Assembly: GCA_023954255.1 (NCBI GenBank)
Contig: JAMLIH010000023.1
Coordinates: forward strand, 1 to 41,947
Origin: Phyllobacteriaceae bacterium
Lineage (GTDB): Bacteria; Pseudomonadota; Alphaproteobacteria; Rhizobiales; Rhizobiaceae
DNA length: 41,947 bases
Direction of reading: 5' to 3'
Shown: one piece after another, positions 15,660 to 24,994 of the stretch
How positions within the stretch are numbered: position 1 is the first letter of the stretch
Layout: each line of letters opens with the position of its first letter
Made by a program: the position numbers and the translations under genes
Notes under the pieces: model-generated
The model's database searches: none
Told to the model about the DNA's origin: nothing
What the model saw: the letters and a program-made list of their open reading frames with translations, nothing else

Positions 15660-17252
15660 CTATTTTTCCGTTTGGGATTTCAGGCCGTTCTTCTGCCAGT
15701 CCGGTGCGTGGCGGTCGCTACTGCCGTGCTCGGTCTTCTCCCACACATGCGGCCTGAAGATCAGCTGAAACAGCGCGCGCCAGCCAGCCAGCGATATCAG
15801 CAGCCAGTAGAACGGAAAGAGCAGAATCCAGAAAACCGAACGCCCGGCCCGCCGGTCGGGCCGGATAACGGCAAACTCGACGGCAACGACCAGCAGGCAA
15901 TAGGTGGTGTAGCCGGCAACGAGGTTGAAGTTGCTGATGCCGGCCATGGCGATGTCGACGGCGCTGAGGGACGTTCCGGAGAAGAACCGTGCCATCTGGT
16001 AGGCGTAGGCAGCCAGAAACACCGGATGCACGAGAACCGACACGACCAGGGAAATCAGAATGACGTGGAACAGGGCATAGTTTCTCAGCCCCATTTCCCG
16101 TGCCGTTCTTACCGGCGACCGCATGTGAACCAGCAGGGTCTGCATCCATCCCTTGATCCAGCGTGTGCGCTGAAACAGCCAGGGCCGAAGCCGCGCCGGC
16201 GCCTCTTCCATCGTCGGCGTGGTAATCGTTCCGCACAGCATGCGGTAGCGGGCCAACCGCATGCCCAGATCGGCATCCTCGGTGACGTTGAAACTGTCCC
16301 AGCCGCCTGCCTCCAGGAGCTTTGCAAAGATGAAATGGTTGGATGTGCCGCCAAGCGGAATGGGTGCCCGCCAGCGAGCCAGCGTCGGCAGCATGCCGCA
16401 AAACAGGGTATCGTATTCCATCGCGTAGAGGCAGGCGAGCCAGGACGCATGGCGGTTGTCGACTACCAAAGGGGCCTGGAGGCAGGCAAGATCGGGTTCC
16501 GAGCGCAGGAACACCGTTGCGGCCTCCACCAGTTGCAACGGATGGGGGCGATCCTCCGCATCGTAGATGACGAGGTAGTCGCCATGCACCTTCTGCAGTG
16601 CATGGTTCAGCGCCCTGGGCTTTGTCCTCGGCATGCCCGGCGGCACGATCTCGAGATGAAAACCGGCTTTGGGAAGCTCCGCCGCAACTGCGGCAATGGT
16701 TTCCACGTCGTCATGTTCCAGCAGCAAATGGACATGCTTCCTTCCCGCTCGCCATTTGAGCCGGTCCAAAGCCGCAATCAGGTCGCCGATCTGACCGGCC
16801 TCCCGATATAGCGGCACCAGAATGACGTAGTCTCCGGGCGGCAGCATGGCCTCGGAAAAGCCGTTACCGCCGCCCCATACTTCGGCATCGATCCGGTCTA
16901 TTCCGGCAAGAACGGCAGCGCGGAACACCGCAACCGCCACATAGAAGACACTGAAGAGAACGGAAGCCGAGAGAATGGCAGCCGCCGGATGAAGCCACAC
17001 GAAGAGTGCGAAAATCGCCAGCAGACCGCCTCCCGATACGAGCTGCGCCCTCGTTACGACCGGCTTGGCGATCTGGTCTTCATCGAGAAGAACGAAACCG
17101 CTTTCAAAATCGGATTTCCGATTGTTTTTGCCCCCGCCATACCCGGCGCCGGCATGCAAATAGGCTTGCAGGCCTGCGCTGTCGTCAAACCTGTTGCCAT
17201 GATCCGTCGAAAGGCTTTGGTGATATGTGTGGTGTTCCCCTGAATCGCCCAA
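15660..17252 (-). CDS. family 2 glycosyltransferase, membrane-bound
   Basis: A processive-type GT2 enzyme of up to 530 residues. The cytoplasmic catalytic domain carries the Asp motifs YDAEDRP and VTEDADLG and the QRTRW motif (Q-x-x-R-W). Two hydrophobic segments precede it (from ARAQLVSGGGLLAIF onward) and several follow. It resembles BcsA-like polysaccharide synthases but lacks a visible PilZ domain. The start is uncertain: the first codon is TTG 17252 with a poor ribosome site, and the conserved part begins near FESGFVLLDEDQIAKPV, for which no ATG or GTG is in frame. It converges on dcd with only 6 bp between. The product is unknown; an exopolysaccharide or surface glycan is likely. Confidence 0.85.
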   Translation of the reverse strand: MGDSGEHHTYHQSLSTDHGNRFDDSAGLQAYLHAGAGYGGGKNNRKSDFESGFVLLDEDQIAKPVVTRAQLVSGGGLLAIFALFVWLHPAAAILSASVLFSVFYVAVAVFRAAVLAGIDRIDAEVWGGGNGFSEAMLPPGDYVILVPLYREAGQIGDLIAALDRLKWRAGRKHVHLLLEHDDVETIAAVAAELPKAGFHLEIVPPGMPRTKPRALNHALQKVHGDYLVIYDAEDRPHPLQLVEAATVFLRSEPDLACLQAPLVVDNRHASWLACLYAMEYDTLFCGMLPTLARWRAPIPLGGTSNHFIFAKLLEAGGWDSFNVTEDADLGMRLARYRMLCGTITTPTMEEAPARLRPWLFQRTRWIKGWMQTLLVHMRSPVRTAREMGLRNYALFHVILISLVVSVLVHPVFLAAYAYQMARFFSGTSLSAVDIAMAGISNFNLVAGYTTYCLLVVAVEFAVIRPDRRAGRSVFWILLFPFYWLLISLAGWRALFQLIFRPHVWEKTEHGSSDRHAPDWQKNGLKSQTEK

Positions 17253-17350
17253 CCTGCTACAACCCCGCCAACAAATACCAGTAGCGAAGGTGGGTACTAC
17301 CGCAGGCGAACGTATACTGGTTTCTCACCTTTGGTAAAGTGCGGCCCTGA

Positions 17351-18196
17351 ATGTCGAAGCAGTTCTGGATTTCAGCCCTTGCGGCGATTGTATTGCTGGC
17401 CGTTCCCTCCGTGCCGGTGGCGCAGTCGCTGATCATTCCCAACTTCTGGGATTCGAACGAACGCTTCGTGAAACCCACGCTGACGCTGCGCCCGCGCATC
17501 CGGTTCCTGACTACGACCGACTTTCCGCCCTTCAACTTCATCGACCGGAAAAAACGGCTGTCGGGCTTTCATATCGACCTTGCGCGGGAGATCTGCAGCG
17601 AGCTTGGCGTGCTGGCGAAGTGCCAGATACAGGCACTGCCCTGGGATGAACTGGACAAGGCAGTCGAAGCGGGTGACGGGGAAGCCGTCATCGCCGGTCT
17701 GGCGGTTACTGCGGCTTCACGCGAAAAGTACGAGTTCTCGCGGCCCTATCTGCAAATCCCCGGCCGCTTCGTCACCCGGCGCGGCAGCGAGATCGTGGAG
17801 CCGGTCTATGAATCCCTGTTCCGCAAGACTGTGGGCGTGGTCGCAAACTCCGGCCACAAGGCCTATTTCGAACGAAGCTTTGCCTCCCGCACGGCCCGCG
17901 TTTTCCAGACCCGGCAAATGGCTTTCAATGCGCTGAAGAACGGCGAGATCGATGCAGTGTTCACCGATGCGGTTTCGGCATCCTTCTGGCTCGCCTCGTC
18001 CGGTGCCGAGGATTGCTGCGAGTTTACCGGCGGTCCCTATATCTCCGAGGAATACTTCGGTCGCGGGTTGGCGATTGCGGTGAAGCGGGGCGATACCGAG
18101 CTTGCCGACGCCTTCAACTATGCGCTGAAGGCCATCAACGACAATGGCAAGTTCAAGGAACTCTACCTGCGCTATTTCCCCCTCGGTCTTTACTGA
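17351..18196 (+). CDS. periplasmic solute-binding protein (family 3)
   Basis: A 281-residue protein with a clear signal peptide (MSKQFWISALAAIVLLAV, cleavage after about residue 25). The bacterial extracellular solute-binding family 3 fold shows in FLTTTDFPPFNFID, LSGFHIDLAREIC, ALPWDELDKAV and FTDAVSASFWL. Relatives bind amino acids or other small polar solutes for ABC importers. No permease or ATPase gene is nearby, so it is an orphan. It may serve a transporter elsewhere or act as a sensor. It is divergent from the glycosyltransferase. Confidence 0.87.
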   Translation: MSKQFWISALAAIVLLAVPSVPVAQSLIIPNFWDSNERFVKPTLTLRPRIRFLTTTDFPPFNFIDRKKRLSGFHIDLAREICSELGVLAKCQIQALPWDELDKAVEAGDGEAVIAGLAVTAASREKYEFSRPYLQIPGRFVTRRGSEIVEPVYESLFRKTVGVVANSGHKAYFERSFASRTARVFQTRQMAFNALKNGEIDAVFTDAVSASFWLASSGAEDCCEFTGGPYISEEYFGRGLAIAVKRGDTELADAFNYALKAINDNGKFKELYLRYFPLGLY

Positions 18197-18214
18197 AGCC
18201 TGGCGGCCTGACGC

Positions 18215-19003
18215 TCAGCGCTGATCGCGAAACGGCACACCAAGTGCCCAGACCAGATCGGCAGGCCGCTCGTCCTGCCACTCCTTCAGGCCGATGGTCA
18301 TGCCGTCATGGCCTCGTTCCGGCTGGGCGATGTAGGTCTTGAACATCCTGTCCCAGACCGACAGGTTGAACCCGTAGTTGGAATCCGTCTCCTGCGGGAT
18401 GACGGAATGATGCACCCGGTGCATGTCGGGCGTGACGATGATGAGGCGCAGCCAGCGGTCTAGCCAAAGGGGCAGTCTGAAGTTGGAATGGTTGAACATG
18501 GCGCCGCCATTGAGCACGATCTCGAAGACCAGTACCGATGCGGCCGGTGCACCCAGCGCCAGCACGACAGCGTACTTCCAAACCATGGAAAGGACGATTT
18601 CGATCGGGTGAAAGCGGATTGCGGTCGAAACATCGATGTCCACGTCCGAGTGGTGCATGCGGTGGATGCGCCAGAAGAGCGGAATCTTGTGCGAGGCGAG
18701 ATGCGACAGCCAGACGGCGAAGTCGAGCACGGCAAAGGAGATGGCGAAGGCAAGCCAGTAGGGAGCTTCGATCAGGTTGAAAAGTCCGATGCCGCGCTCT
18801 GCCGCCCACAAGGCGCCGCCGACGGCAGCCGTCTTGAACAGCAGGCGTACCAGCAGGGAATCGATCAGCACGATGGTCCAGTTGGTGAACCAGCGCCGTG
18901 CCTTGAGCGGCCTGAGTTTGCGCCGCGGCACGAAATATTCGCAGGCCGCCAGCACGGCGAAAAGCCCCACGAAGATCGACAGTCTGACGGCAGCTTCCGA
19001 CAT
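18215..19003 (-). CDS. sterol desaturase / fatty acid hydroxylase family protein
   Basis: A 262-residue membrane di-iron enzyme. The start is ATG 19003 (MSEAAVRLSIFVG) with ribosome site GGGAAAG; the longer in-frame extension is not family-like. Histidine clusters expected for the iron ligands are HLASH, HRMHH, FHPIE and HRVHH, spaced between hydrophobic segments. The family hydroxylates or desaturates lipids such as fatty acids, sterols or hopanoids. The substrate is not evident here. It converges with the binding-protein gene (18 bp gap). Confidence 0.88.
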   Translation of the reverse strand: MSEAAVRLSIFVGLFAVLAACEYFVPRRKLRPLKARRWFTNWTIVLIDSLLVRLLFKTAAVGGALWAAERGIGLFNLIEAPYWLAFAISFAVLDFAVWLSHLASHKIPLFWRIHRMHHSDVDIDVSTAIRFHPIEIVLSMVWKYAVVLALGAPAASVLVFEIVLNGGAMFNHSNFRLPLWLDRWLRLIIVTPDMHRVHHSVIPQETDSNYGFNLSVWDRMFKTYIAQPERGHDGMTIGLKEWQDERPADLVWALGVPFRDQR

Positions 19004-19267
19004 CACTTTCCCTTTGCGCGCGGCATGGCCGGTTGTGTTCAAACCGCATGCAGGCCGTTTATTCGATGGCGCCTGCAACAAAGCAAGTCAAAGATAGGTG
19101 AGCATGCTGCCCTTGGCTTGGTACAAACGGTCGCGGCAGGTGGTTGGGCGCGGACAAGGCTTGGAATTGGTGGCAGCTTGCAGTAAACCGCTCCCCGTCG
19201 GGCCGGCTTTGGACGCTTTTGGCGCCCGTTGGTCTCTTCAGTTTCAAACAGCCAGGATTTGCTCGCC

Positions 19268-20890
19268 ATGACCGGTGCACCCCTGCCCGCCCTGGACATC
19301 ACCGATGATCTCGTCGAAGCCGCCGGCAAATCCAAGGCCTGGCCGTTCGAGGAAGCGCGCAAGCTCATCAAGCGCTATGAGAAATCCGGCTTCCCGAAAA
19401 CGGTTCTTTTCGAGACCGGCTACGGACCTTCCGGTCTTCCTCATATCGGTACCTTTGGCGAAGTCGCGCGCACGACAATGGTGCGCACCGCGTTTCGCCT
19501 GCTGACTGCCGACAAGGTTGCCACCTGGCTGCTGTGCTTTTCCGACGACATGGACGGCATGCGCAAGATACCCGACAGTGTGCCCGACAAGGCCGCGCTC
19601 GAACCTTATCTGCATCAGCCGCTGACGGTTGTGCCCAATCCGTTCGGGGGAGACTACGAGAGCTTCGGTCACCACAACAACGCGATGCTGCGCCGCTTCC
19701 TAGATACGTTCGGCTTCAATTACGAGTTCGCCAGCGCCACCGAATACTACAAGTCCGGCAAGTTCGACGAGGTCCTGATGCTTGCAGTCGAGCGCTACGA
19801 CGACATCATGAAGGTCATGCTGCCAACGCTGGGCGAGGAACGCCAGGCGACCTATTCGCCCTTCCTGCCGATTTCGCCGAAATCGGGCCGGGTCCTCTAC
19901 GTCCCGATGAAACATGTCGATGCGAAGCAAGGCACGATCACCTTTGACGACGAGGACGGCAGCGAGACGACCATCCCTGTCACCGGCGGCCACTGCAAAC
20001 TGCAATGGAAACCCGATTTCGGCGCGCGCTGGGCAGCCCTTGGCGTCGATTTCGAAATGTTCGGCAAGGACCACGGCCCCAACATGACCGTCTATGACCG
20101 TATCTGCTCTGTGCTCGGCGGCAGGCCGCCGGAGCATTTCGTCTATGAACTGTTTCTCGATGATCAGGGTCAGAAGATCTCGAAGTCGAAGGGCAACGGG
20201 CTAACCATCGACGAGTGGCTGGCCTATGCGCCGACGGAAAGCCTTGCCTATTACATGTTCCAGAAGCCGCGCACGGCAAAGCGTCTGTATTTCGATGTCA
20301 TCCCGCGCGCGGTCGACGAGTATTTCCAGCAGATGGATGCCCTCGGTCGCAACGATCTCGACCAGAAACTGCAGAACCCGGCCTGGCACATCCACTCGGG
20401 AAATCCGCCGGAAGGCGCCATGCCGCTCAGCTTTTCCATGCTGCTCAATCTGGTCAGCGCTTCCAACGCTCATGACAAGGAAACGCTGTGGGGTTTCATT
20501 TCCAACTATGATCAGGAGCTTTCGCCTGAGCATAATCCAAAACTCGACGAGCTGGTCGGCTACGCCATCCGGTATTTCGAGGATTTTGTGAAACCGGCGA
20601 AATCCTTCCGCGCGCCGAGTGAGAGCGAACGCGCCGCGCTGGCCGATCTGGATGAGCGGCTGGCGGCACTTCCCGAACACGCCGATGCGGAAACTATCCA
20701 GACTGAGGTCTTCTCTGTCGGCAAGGACCACGGCTACGAAAACCTGCGCGAATGGTTCCAGGCGCTCTATCAGACGCTTCTGGGCCAGGACCAGGGTCCG
20801 CGCTTCGGCTCTTTCATCGCGCTTTACGGTATCGATGCCTCACGCAGGCTGATTGCGGAGGCGCTGGAGGGAAAACTGGCCGCCAGTTGA
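19268..20890 (+). CDS. lysK: lysyl-tRNA synthetase, class I
   Basis: A 540-residue class I LysRS, the archaeal-type enzyme used by most alphaproteobacteria instead of class II LysS. It charges tRNA-Lys. The HIGH-like motif is [13 protein letters not shown] (His at residue 59), and the KMSKS-like motif is KISKSKGNG (about 303-311). The start is ATG 19268 ([14 protein letters not shown]); an in-frame TTG at 19229 is less likely. The preceding 264-bp gap shows no tRNA or clear promoter to me. It converges with the nuclease-like gene. Confidence 0.95.
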   Translation: MTGAPLPALDITDDLVEAAGKSKAWPFEEARKLIKRYEKSGFPKTVLFETGYGPSGLPHIGTFGEVARTTMVRTAFRLLTADKVATWLLCFSDDMDGMRKIPDSVPDKAALEPYLHQPLTVVPNPFGGDYESFGHHNNAMLRRFLDTFGFNYEFASATEYYKSGKFDEVLMLAVERYDDIMKVMLPTLGEERQATYSPFLPISPKSGRVLYVPMKHVDAKQGTITFDDEDGSETTIPVTGGHCKLQWKPDFGARWAALGVDFEMFGKDHGPNMTVYDRICSVLGGRPPEHFVYELFLDDQGQKISKSKGNGLTIDEWLAYAPTESLAYYMFQKPRTAKRLYFDVIPRAVDEYFQQMDALGRNDLDQKLQNPAWHIHSGNPPEGAMPLSFSMLLNLVSASNAHDKETLWGFISNYDQELSPEHNPKLDELVGYAIRYFEDFVKPAKSFRAPSESERAALADLDERLAALPEHADAETIQTEVFSVGKDHGYENLREWFQALYQTLLGQDQGPRFGSFIALYGIDASRRLIAEALEGKLAAS

Positions 20891-20902
20891 ACCGGCGGCA
20901 GG

Positions 20903-21643
20903 TCAGAACGAAGGCCTCTGTTTGCTCCAGATGCCTTTCCCCGTTTTACGCGCTTCCTGTTCTGCTGCTTCAAGATCGCTATCGGAAGCCGTCGCCCAGC
21001 CCTGGGCCACCAGCCACCGGGAGAGGTCGATCTTTCCGATGCTGCAATGGCCGGAATAGCGCTCCCCACTGCGCGCCGTCTCCGTGCAACTGATGGTTCT
21101 GGCCCGGATGAAGCGCTGCAGTGCAGCACGGGCAAAGCTGCCGCAGGGCCAGTCGCCCTCGGCCGTTTCGCAATGCTTGTCCATCGGCAGAAGATCGATG
21201 CCGGCAAGGCGTATCAGCGTATCGCCGGAGCGCAGTTCACCCGCCTGAACCACGAAGGGGCGGGGAAAGAGGTCCGGCTTTTCGGGGATTCTCGCCTTCT
21301 GGCGGGCATTCTTCTCGTCCGCCGACTCGGCCGGCGCAATCCGCGTCAGCCCTTCCTCCGGTATCGGCGGAACCGGCAGCCTGCCTCCGCCGATCACCCG
21401 CACATCGCGTTTCGGCTCGCGCATGGTTTCGCCGAGCTTCTTCAGCGCTGCCTGCCGTTCAGCTTCCGTTGGTGTGGCGGCTGCAGGCGTTCTCATCTCT
21501 TCGGCAACCTCTGCCACCTGTTCCAGCGCGGCGGCCGGCGGCCCGGTGCCGGTCTGCTGATCCTGCTGGCTGTCACAGGCGGCGAGTGCTGCCGCCAACG
21601 CAAACAGCAGGGAAAGGCCGGCATGCCTTACTGGCTGGCCCAT
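20903..21643 (-). CDS. thermonuclease-fold lipoprotein
   Basis: A 246-residue protein starting at ATG 21643 (MGQPVRHAGLSLLFALAAAL), with lipobox LAAC directly after the hydrophobic stretch. It is therefore probably a lipoprotein. A low-complexity Ala/Pro/Glu linker follows. The C-terminal part (LIRLAGIDLLPMDKHC, WPCGSFARAALQRFI, SRWLVAQGWATA, GKGIWS) matches the staphylococcal nuclease-like family. The usual catalytic Arg/Glu set is not clearly complete, so nuclease activity is doubtful. Its start overlaps the end of the S24 regulator gene by 16 bp, suggesting coupled translation. Confidence 0.75.
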   Translation of the reverse strand: MGQPVRHAGLSLLFALAAALAACDSQQDQQTGTGPPAAALEQVAEVAEEMRTPAAATPTEAERQAALKKLGETMREPKRDVRVIGGGRLPVPPIPEEGLTRIAPAESADEKNARQKARIPEKPDLFPRPFVVQAGELRSGDTLIRLAGIDLLPMDKHCETAEGDWPCGSFARAALQRFIRARTISCTETARSGERYSGHCSIGKIDLSRWLVAQGWATASDSDLEAAEQEARKTGKGIWSKQRPSF

Positions 21644-22290
21644 ACGATGCGGGCGATCCATTCCACGTCCTTCATCGGGATGACCCGGTCCTCATGCTCC
21701 GGGTTGAGGGAAACCAGTTCGATCTGCGTGGCGGTCTTGCGCGCAAGCTCCTTGGCCATCACCTCGCCTTCCTTCGTCTTGACGACGACTCGGTCGCGCT
21801 TGCGGAAGCTCGCGCCGGGCTGCACGATGATGATATCCCCGTCGCGGTAAAGCGGCTCCATCGAACTGCCCGAGACCTCCAGCGCATAGACATTGTCATG
21901 ATCGGAGCCGGGGAACTGGACTTCATCCCAGCCCTGGCCGACGGGAAAGCCGCCATCATCGAAAAAGCCGCCAGTGCCCGCTTCGGCAAACCCCAGCAGC
22001 GGCACATTGCGCAGCGGCGGCAGGCTGTATTTCGACATGATCTCGGAAACGTCCGGTGCCCGCTCCTCGACCAGCGACATGAAATCGGAAAGCGACGTGC
22101 CGGTTGCCCGCAATGCCTTGGCGATGCTTTCGGTGGAGGGCCAGCGGGCGCGGCCCTCGCCGGTAAAGCGCTTCGACTTGTTGAACGAGGTGGGATCGAG
22201 CCCGGCCTTGCGCGCCAGACCGGAGGCCGAGAGCGAGTGGCTCTTGGCCAGGGCATCGATTGCCGCCCATATCCGGTCGTGGGAGAGCAT
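21628..22290 (-). CDS. S24/LexA-like helix-turn-helix repressor
   Basis: A 220-residue transcription regulator. The N-terminal helix-turn-helix (about residues 7-65) leads to an S24 peptidase domain with catalytic Ser143 in EVSGSSMEPLYRDGD and Lys180 in EVMAKEL. An Ala104-Gly105 pair in FAEAGTGG is placed like the self-cleavage site of LexA/CI proteins. Such proteins cleave themselves upon RecA activation or act as uncleaved repressors. The DNA-binding half is unlike canonical LexA, and no phage genes are nearby. It overlaps the downstream lipoprotein gene. Confidence 0.88.
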   Translation of the reverse strand: MLSHDRIWAAIDALAKSHSLSASGLARKAGLDPTSFNKSKRFTGEGRARWPSTESIAKALRATGTSLSDFMSLVEERAPDVSEIMSKYSLPPLRNVPLLGFAEAGTGGFFDDGGFPVGQGWDEVQFPGSDHDNVYALEVSGSSMEPLYRDGDIIIVQPGASFRKRDRVVVKTKEGEVMAKELARKTATQIELVSLNPEHEDRVIPMKDVEWIARIVWASQ

Positions 22291-22419
22291 CCGGCCCCCT
22301 CTGTCTGCAGCCTTGCCGGTTCCCGGGCAGGCGATAAAGGAAATTATTCCTTTCTAGCAACGAGGCACACACGAGTCCAGACCGCCTGCTCACAAACCGG
22401 CCCATAAGGGGAACTTTTC

Positions 22420-23058
22420 TCACCACGCCGGCAGTTGCGGCTGCTGTTCGATATAGAAGGTTTCGGTTGGCGACAGATCGAGCAGAAACAGGCTGAAAAC
22501 GGTCTGTTCCTGATTATCGACAATGCCGTCGGTGAACACCAGCCGGTCACCCGGTTCGTGTTCGACCGAGTATCGGCTGAAACGGTCTGAGAGAATGGCG
22601 CTTTCGTCCCGCGTCAGCTGGTTGAAGGAAAGCCCGTCACCGTAGATGCTGGCCTCCCCGGGTATTTCCTGAAGTTCCAGCCGGTAGCCGATCCAGCCTG
22701 CTTCGCTCTGATTGAGTGTTTCGAGCCTCAGGTAGAGGGTCAGCCAGAAGGCGCCATTGTCGAGGAACTTCGAGACTGCGGCAGAGGTATGCACCGTAAG
22801 CAGGCTGGGCCCGACGCTGTGCACGCGTTGGGTGATCACCGCCGGATCGGCATATGTGCCCTGACCACGAACACCGACGATATCGAAGCCACCTTGTTCA
22901 TCGGAAAAAAGATATCGACCCGCCCGCCAGTATTTCACTGCGGGCGCATGTGGGTCATCGCCGGCATCAAGGCGCCCGTCGTCTGCCTGCGCACCCTTAC
23001 CCATCGCGAGCAGTCCGACTGTAAGCACCAGGCCGGCCAGCCAGACAACCGTCCTCAT
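22420..23058 (-). CDS. secreted protein of unknown function
   Basis: A 212-residue product with a good signal peptide (MRTVVWLAGLVLTVGLLAMG, cleavage near AQADD). The rest is polar, with no cysteine and no motif I recognise. It is probably a beta-rich periplasmic protein. The ATG at 23058 has AGGA about 9 bases upstream. It runs in the same direction as the S24 regulator, with a 129-bp gap, so joint transcription is uncertain. Codon use looks like that of its neighbours. Confidence 0.75.
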   Translation of the reverse strand: MRTVVWLAGLVLTVGLLAMGKGAQADDGRLDAGDDPHAPAVKYWRAGRYLFSDEQGGFDIVGVRGQGTYADPAVITQRVHSVGPSLLTVHTSAAVSKFLDNGAFWLTLYLRLETLNQSEAGWIGYRLELQEIPGEASIYGDGLSFNQLTRDESAILSDRFSRYSVEHEPGDRLVFTDGIVDNQEQTVFSLFLLDLSPTETFYIEQQPQLPAW

Positions 23059-23160
23059 GACCGGAATCCTAAGCCCGATTTACCGCCGCATCAATTGTGC
23101 AGCCCTCACTTTCATGCGATTTGTTTTTCTGCTGACAAAAGCTGACGCTGCGGGGAGGGC

Positions 23161-23814
23161 ATGGGCAAAAAGCCGTTATCGGAGGAATTGACACCGCAGG
23201 CACTGCTGGAGCGGGCCTACTCGCTCGGCAATGACGAAGAGGCGAGGGCCCTCTATCGCGACTGGGCTCAAAGCTATGACGAGACCATGATGGATGGCCT
23301 GGGTTATCGCACGCCCGAGGCAACCGCAGCGCTGCTTGCCCGGCACACCAACGACAAAACGCAGCCGGTTCTGGATGTCGGCAGCGGCACGGGTCTTGCC
23401 GGTATCGAACTCGCCGGGCACGGCTTCACCACCCTGGACGCGCTCGACTATTCACCGGAAATGCTGGCGGTCGCCAGATCCCGTGGCGTCTATCGCGACA
23501 TGATCGAGGCCGATCTCAATGCGCCGCTCGCCCTGCCGGATGATGCCTATTCGGCCATGATCTGTACCGGCACCTTTACCCATGCCCATGTGGGGGCAGG
23601 GTGCCTGCCGGAGCTGTTTCGCATCCTGCAGCCGGGCGGTGTCTTTGCCTGCACGGTACACAAGGATGTCTGGGAAGAGGCAGGCTTTGCATCGCAGACG
23701 CAAAGGCTCGCCGATGACGGCATTCTCGAGATGGTCAGCCGAGAGGCTGGTACCTATTACAGGACTGCCACCGAACCCGAAGGCTGGTATATCGTCTGGC
23801 GAAAGCAAAGGTAA
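23161..23814 (+). CDS. class I SAM-dependent methyltransferase
   Basis: A 217-residue cytoplasmic methyltransferase. SAM-binding motif I is VLDVGSGTGLAGIEL (from about residue 70), followed by LDALDYSPEMLAVARSRG and MICTGTFTHAHVG. The start ATG 23161 has a strong GGGGAGGG site. The family covers small molecules, quinones and proteins; the substrate is not evident. It is 33 bp before the SDR gene on the same strand and may form a two-gene operon with it. Confidence 0.88.
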   Translation: MGKKPLSEELTPQALLERAYSLGNDEEARALYRDWAQSYDETMMDGLGYRTPEATAALLARHTNDKTQPVLDVGSGTGLAGIELAGHGFTTLDALDYSPEMLAVARSRGVYRDMIEADLNAPLALPDDAYSAMICTGTFTHAHVGAGCLPELFRILQPGGVFACTVHKDVWEEAGFASQTQRLADDGILEMVSREAGTYYRTATEPEGWYIVWRKQR

Positions 23815-23847
23815 GGCCGCCTTGCGGCAAGGTATGCGGGAGTTTCA

Positions 23848-24609
23848 ATGAAAAAGACGGCATTGGTAACAGGTGCGGCGCGCGGCATCGGGCTCGCCAC
23901 GGCAAAACGTTTTCTGCAGGAAGGCTGGAATGTCGCGGTGGTCGACATCGATGGCCCTGAACTGGAAAAGGCCGGGGCAGAGCTTCCCGGTGCGCTTCTG
24001 ATCGAGGGCGATGTCTCCAAACCCGATCAGGTTCCCGGCTTCTACGAGCAGATCGAGGCTGCCTTTGGCGGGCTGAATGCGCTGGTCAACAATGCCGGCG
24101 TCGCAGATTTCGGCCCCATCGGGGAAACGACGTTCGAGCGCTGGCGGCGGGTGATGGAGACCAATCTCGACGGTGTTTTCCTGATGACCCAGGCGGCCAT
24201 TCCATTGCTGAAGCGCCACGCCAGCGGAGACGGCGGCGCAATCGTCAACATCGCTTCCATCTCGGGATTGCGCGCCTCGACCTTGCGCGTCGCCTATGGC
24301 ACATCGAAGGCTGGCGTCATCCAGTTGACGCTTCAACAGGCTGCCGAACTGGGCGACCACAACATACGCTGCAATGCCATTGCGCCGGGGCCAGTGCGCA
24401 CCAAGCTCGCCATGGCCGTTCATACACAGGACATCATCGACGCTTATCACGATGCCATTCCGCTCAACCGCTACGGCTCGGAAGAAGAGATCGCGAATGC
24501 GATCTTTTTCCTGTGTTCGCAGCAGGCAAGCTACATCACCGGGCAGTTGCTGTCGGTCGATGGCGGCTTTGAGGGCACCGGCATCGGCCTTCCGGCGCTC
24601 AGAAAATAG
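23848..24609 (+). CDS. SDR family NAD(P)-dependent oxidoreductase
   Basis: A 253-residue short-chain dehydrogenase/reductase of classical type. The cofactor motif is TGAARGIG (residues 8-15). An Asp-rich turn VVDIDG suggests NAD(H) preference. NNAG, Ser in ASISG, and Y150-x-x-x-K154 in VAYGTSKAG complete the active site. The C-terminus ITGQLLSVDGGFEGTG is typical. The substrate is unknown. A strong bidirectional terminator follows at 24648-24676. Confidence 0.92.
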   Translation: MKKTALVTGAARGIGLATAKRFLQEGWNVAVVDIDGPELEKAGAELPGALLIEGDVSKPDQVPGFYEQIEAAFGGLNALVNNAGVADFGPIGETTFERWRRVMETNLDGVFLMTQAAIPLLKRHASGDGGAIVNIASISGLRASTLRVAYGTSKAGVIQLTLQQAAELGDHNIRCNAIAPGPVRTKLAMAVHTQDIIDAYHDAIPLNRYGSEEEIANAIFFLCSQQASYITGQLLSVDGGFEGTGIGLPALRK

Positions 24610-24647
24610 GGTGATCTTCACCTTCGATGAACTGCATGCCGGGAATC

Positions 24648-24676
24648 AAAAACCCCGGCCTGGAGCCGGGGTTTTT
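24648..24676. terminator. bidirectional intrinsic terminator
   Basis: A perfect 12-bp inverted repeat, AAAAACCCCGGC / GCCGGGGTTTTT, has a 5-base loop with A-run and T-run flanks, so it works in either direction. It ends the SDR unit on the plus strand and the small 43-codon gene on the minus strand. Confidence 0.9.
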
Positions 24677-24704
24677 GGCCGCATCAACTTGTGTTTTCGG
24701 AGTT

Positions 24705-24836
24705 TCAGCGCCGACCAAGCAGGCCGGCGAGGAATTTCTGCAAGCGGCCGATGCTGCAGGACATTTCAGCATGCGCCTTGAGGTCGGGATGCTGCTGCCC
24801 CATGGCAGCCTGTCCGATGATGAGGTAATTCAGCAT
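24705..24836 (-). CDS. small protein of 43 residues, unknown
   Basis: The short frame starts MLNYLIIGQAAMGQQHPDL and ends FLAGLLGRR. It has its own minus-strand promoter (24968-24939), a ribosome site GAAAGG before the ATG at 24836, and an intrinsic terminator shortly after the stop. Such complete signals argue that it is real. The peptide may be amphipathic at both ends, with a central HPDLKAHAEMSC stretch. No family is recognised. It is divergent from the small regulator at 25046, with three phased operators between, so it is probably that regulator's target. Alternatively, the transcript may act as an RNA. Confidence 0.6.
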   Translation of the reverse strand: MLNYLIIGQAAMGQQHPDLKAHAEMSCSIGRLQKFLAGLLGRR

Positions 24837-24914
24837 GGGTTTACCTTTCTGTTGTCTTGCCCCCCCGCGTGATCCTGTTCGGCAGGGTTTGCCGGGTCAG
24901 GGGAGCGAGTCGAC

Positions 24915-24994
24915 GTGCACTGAGTGCGCCTTGGCTTTTATATAGGTGCACTCAGTGCGCATTTGCAAGTGAAAAAGTGCACTGATTGCACTTT
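24915..24994. promoter_or_regulatory. three phased operator palindromes
   Basis: Three copies of GCACT-n-AGTGC: O1 24917-24927, O2 24948-24958, and O3 24979-24989 with one mismatch. Centres fall at 24922, 24953 and 24984, exactly 31 bp apart, about three helical turns. O1 and O2 match over 14 of 15 bases (GTGCACTnAGTGCGC). O3 lies in a longer palindrome, AAAAGTGCA / TGCACTTTT. They overlap both divergent promoters and probably bind the neighbouring Cro/CI-type regulator. Confidence 0.75.
24939..24968 (-). promoter_or_regulatory. promoter of the 43-residue gene
   Basis: On the minus strand, TTGCAA (24968-24963) and TATATA (24944-24939) are 18 bases apart. Operator O2 sits inside the spacer and O1 just past the predicted start near 24932, as expected for strong repression. 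Confidence 0.6.

Noticed and set aside
24627-24872. Plus-strand 81-codon frame
   Set aside because: It runs through a strong terminator hairpin and opposite the better-supported 43-codon gene.
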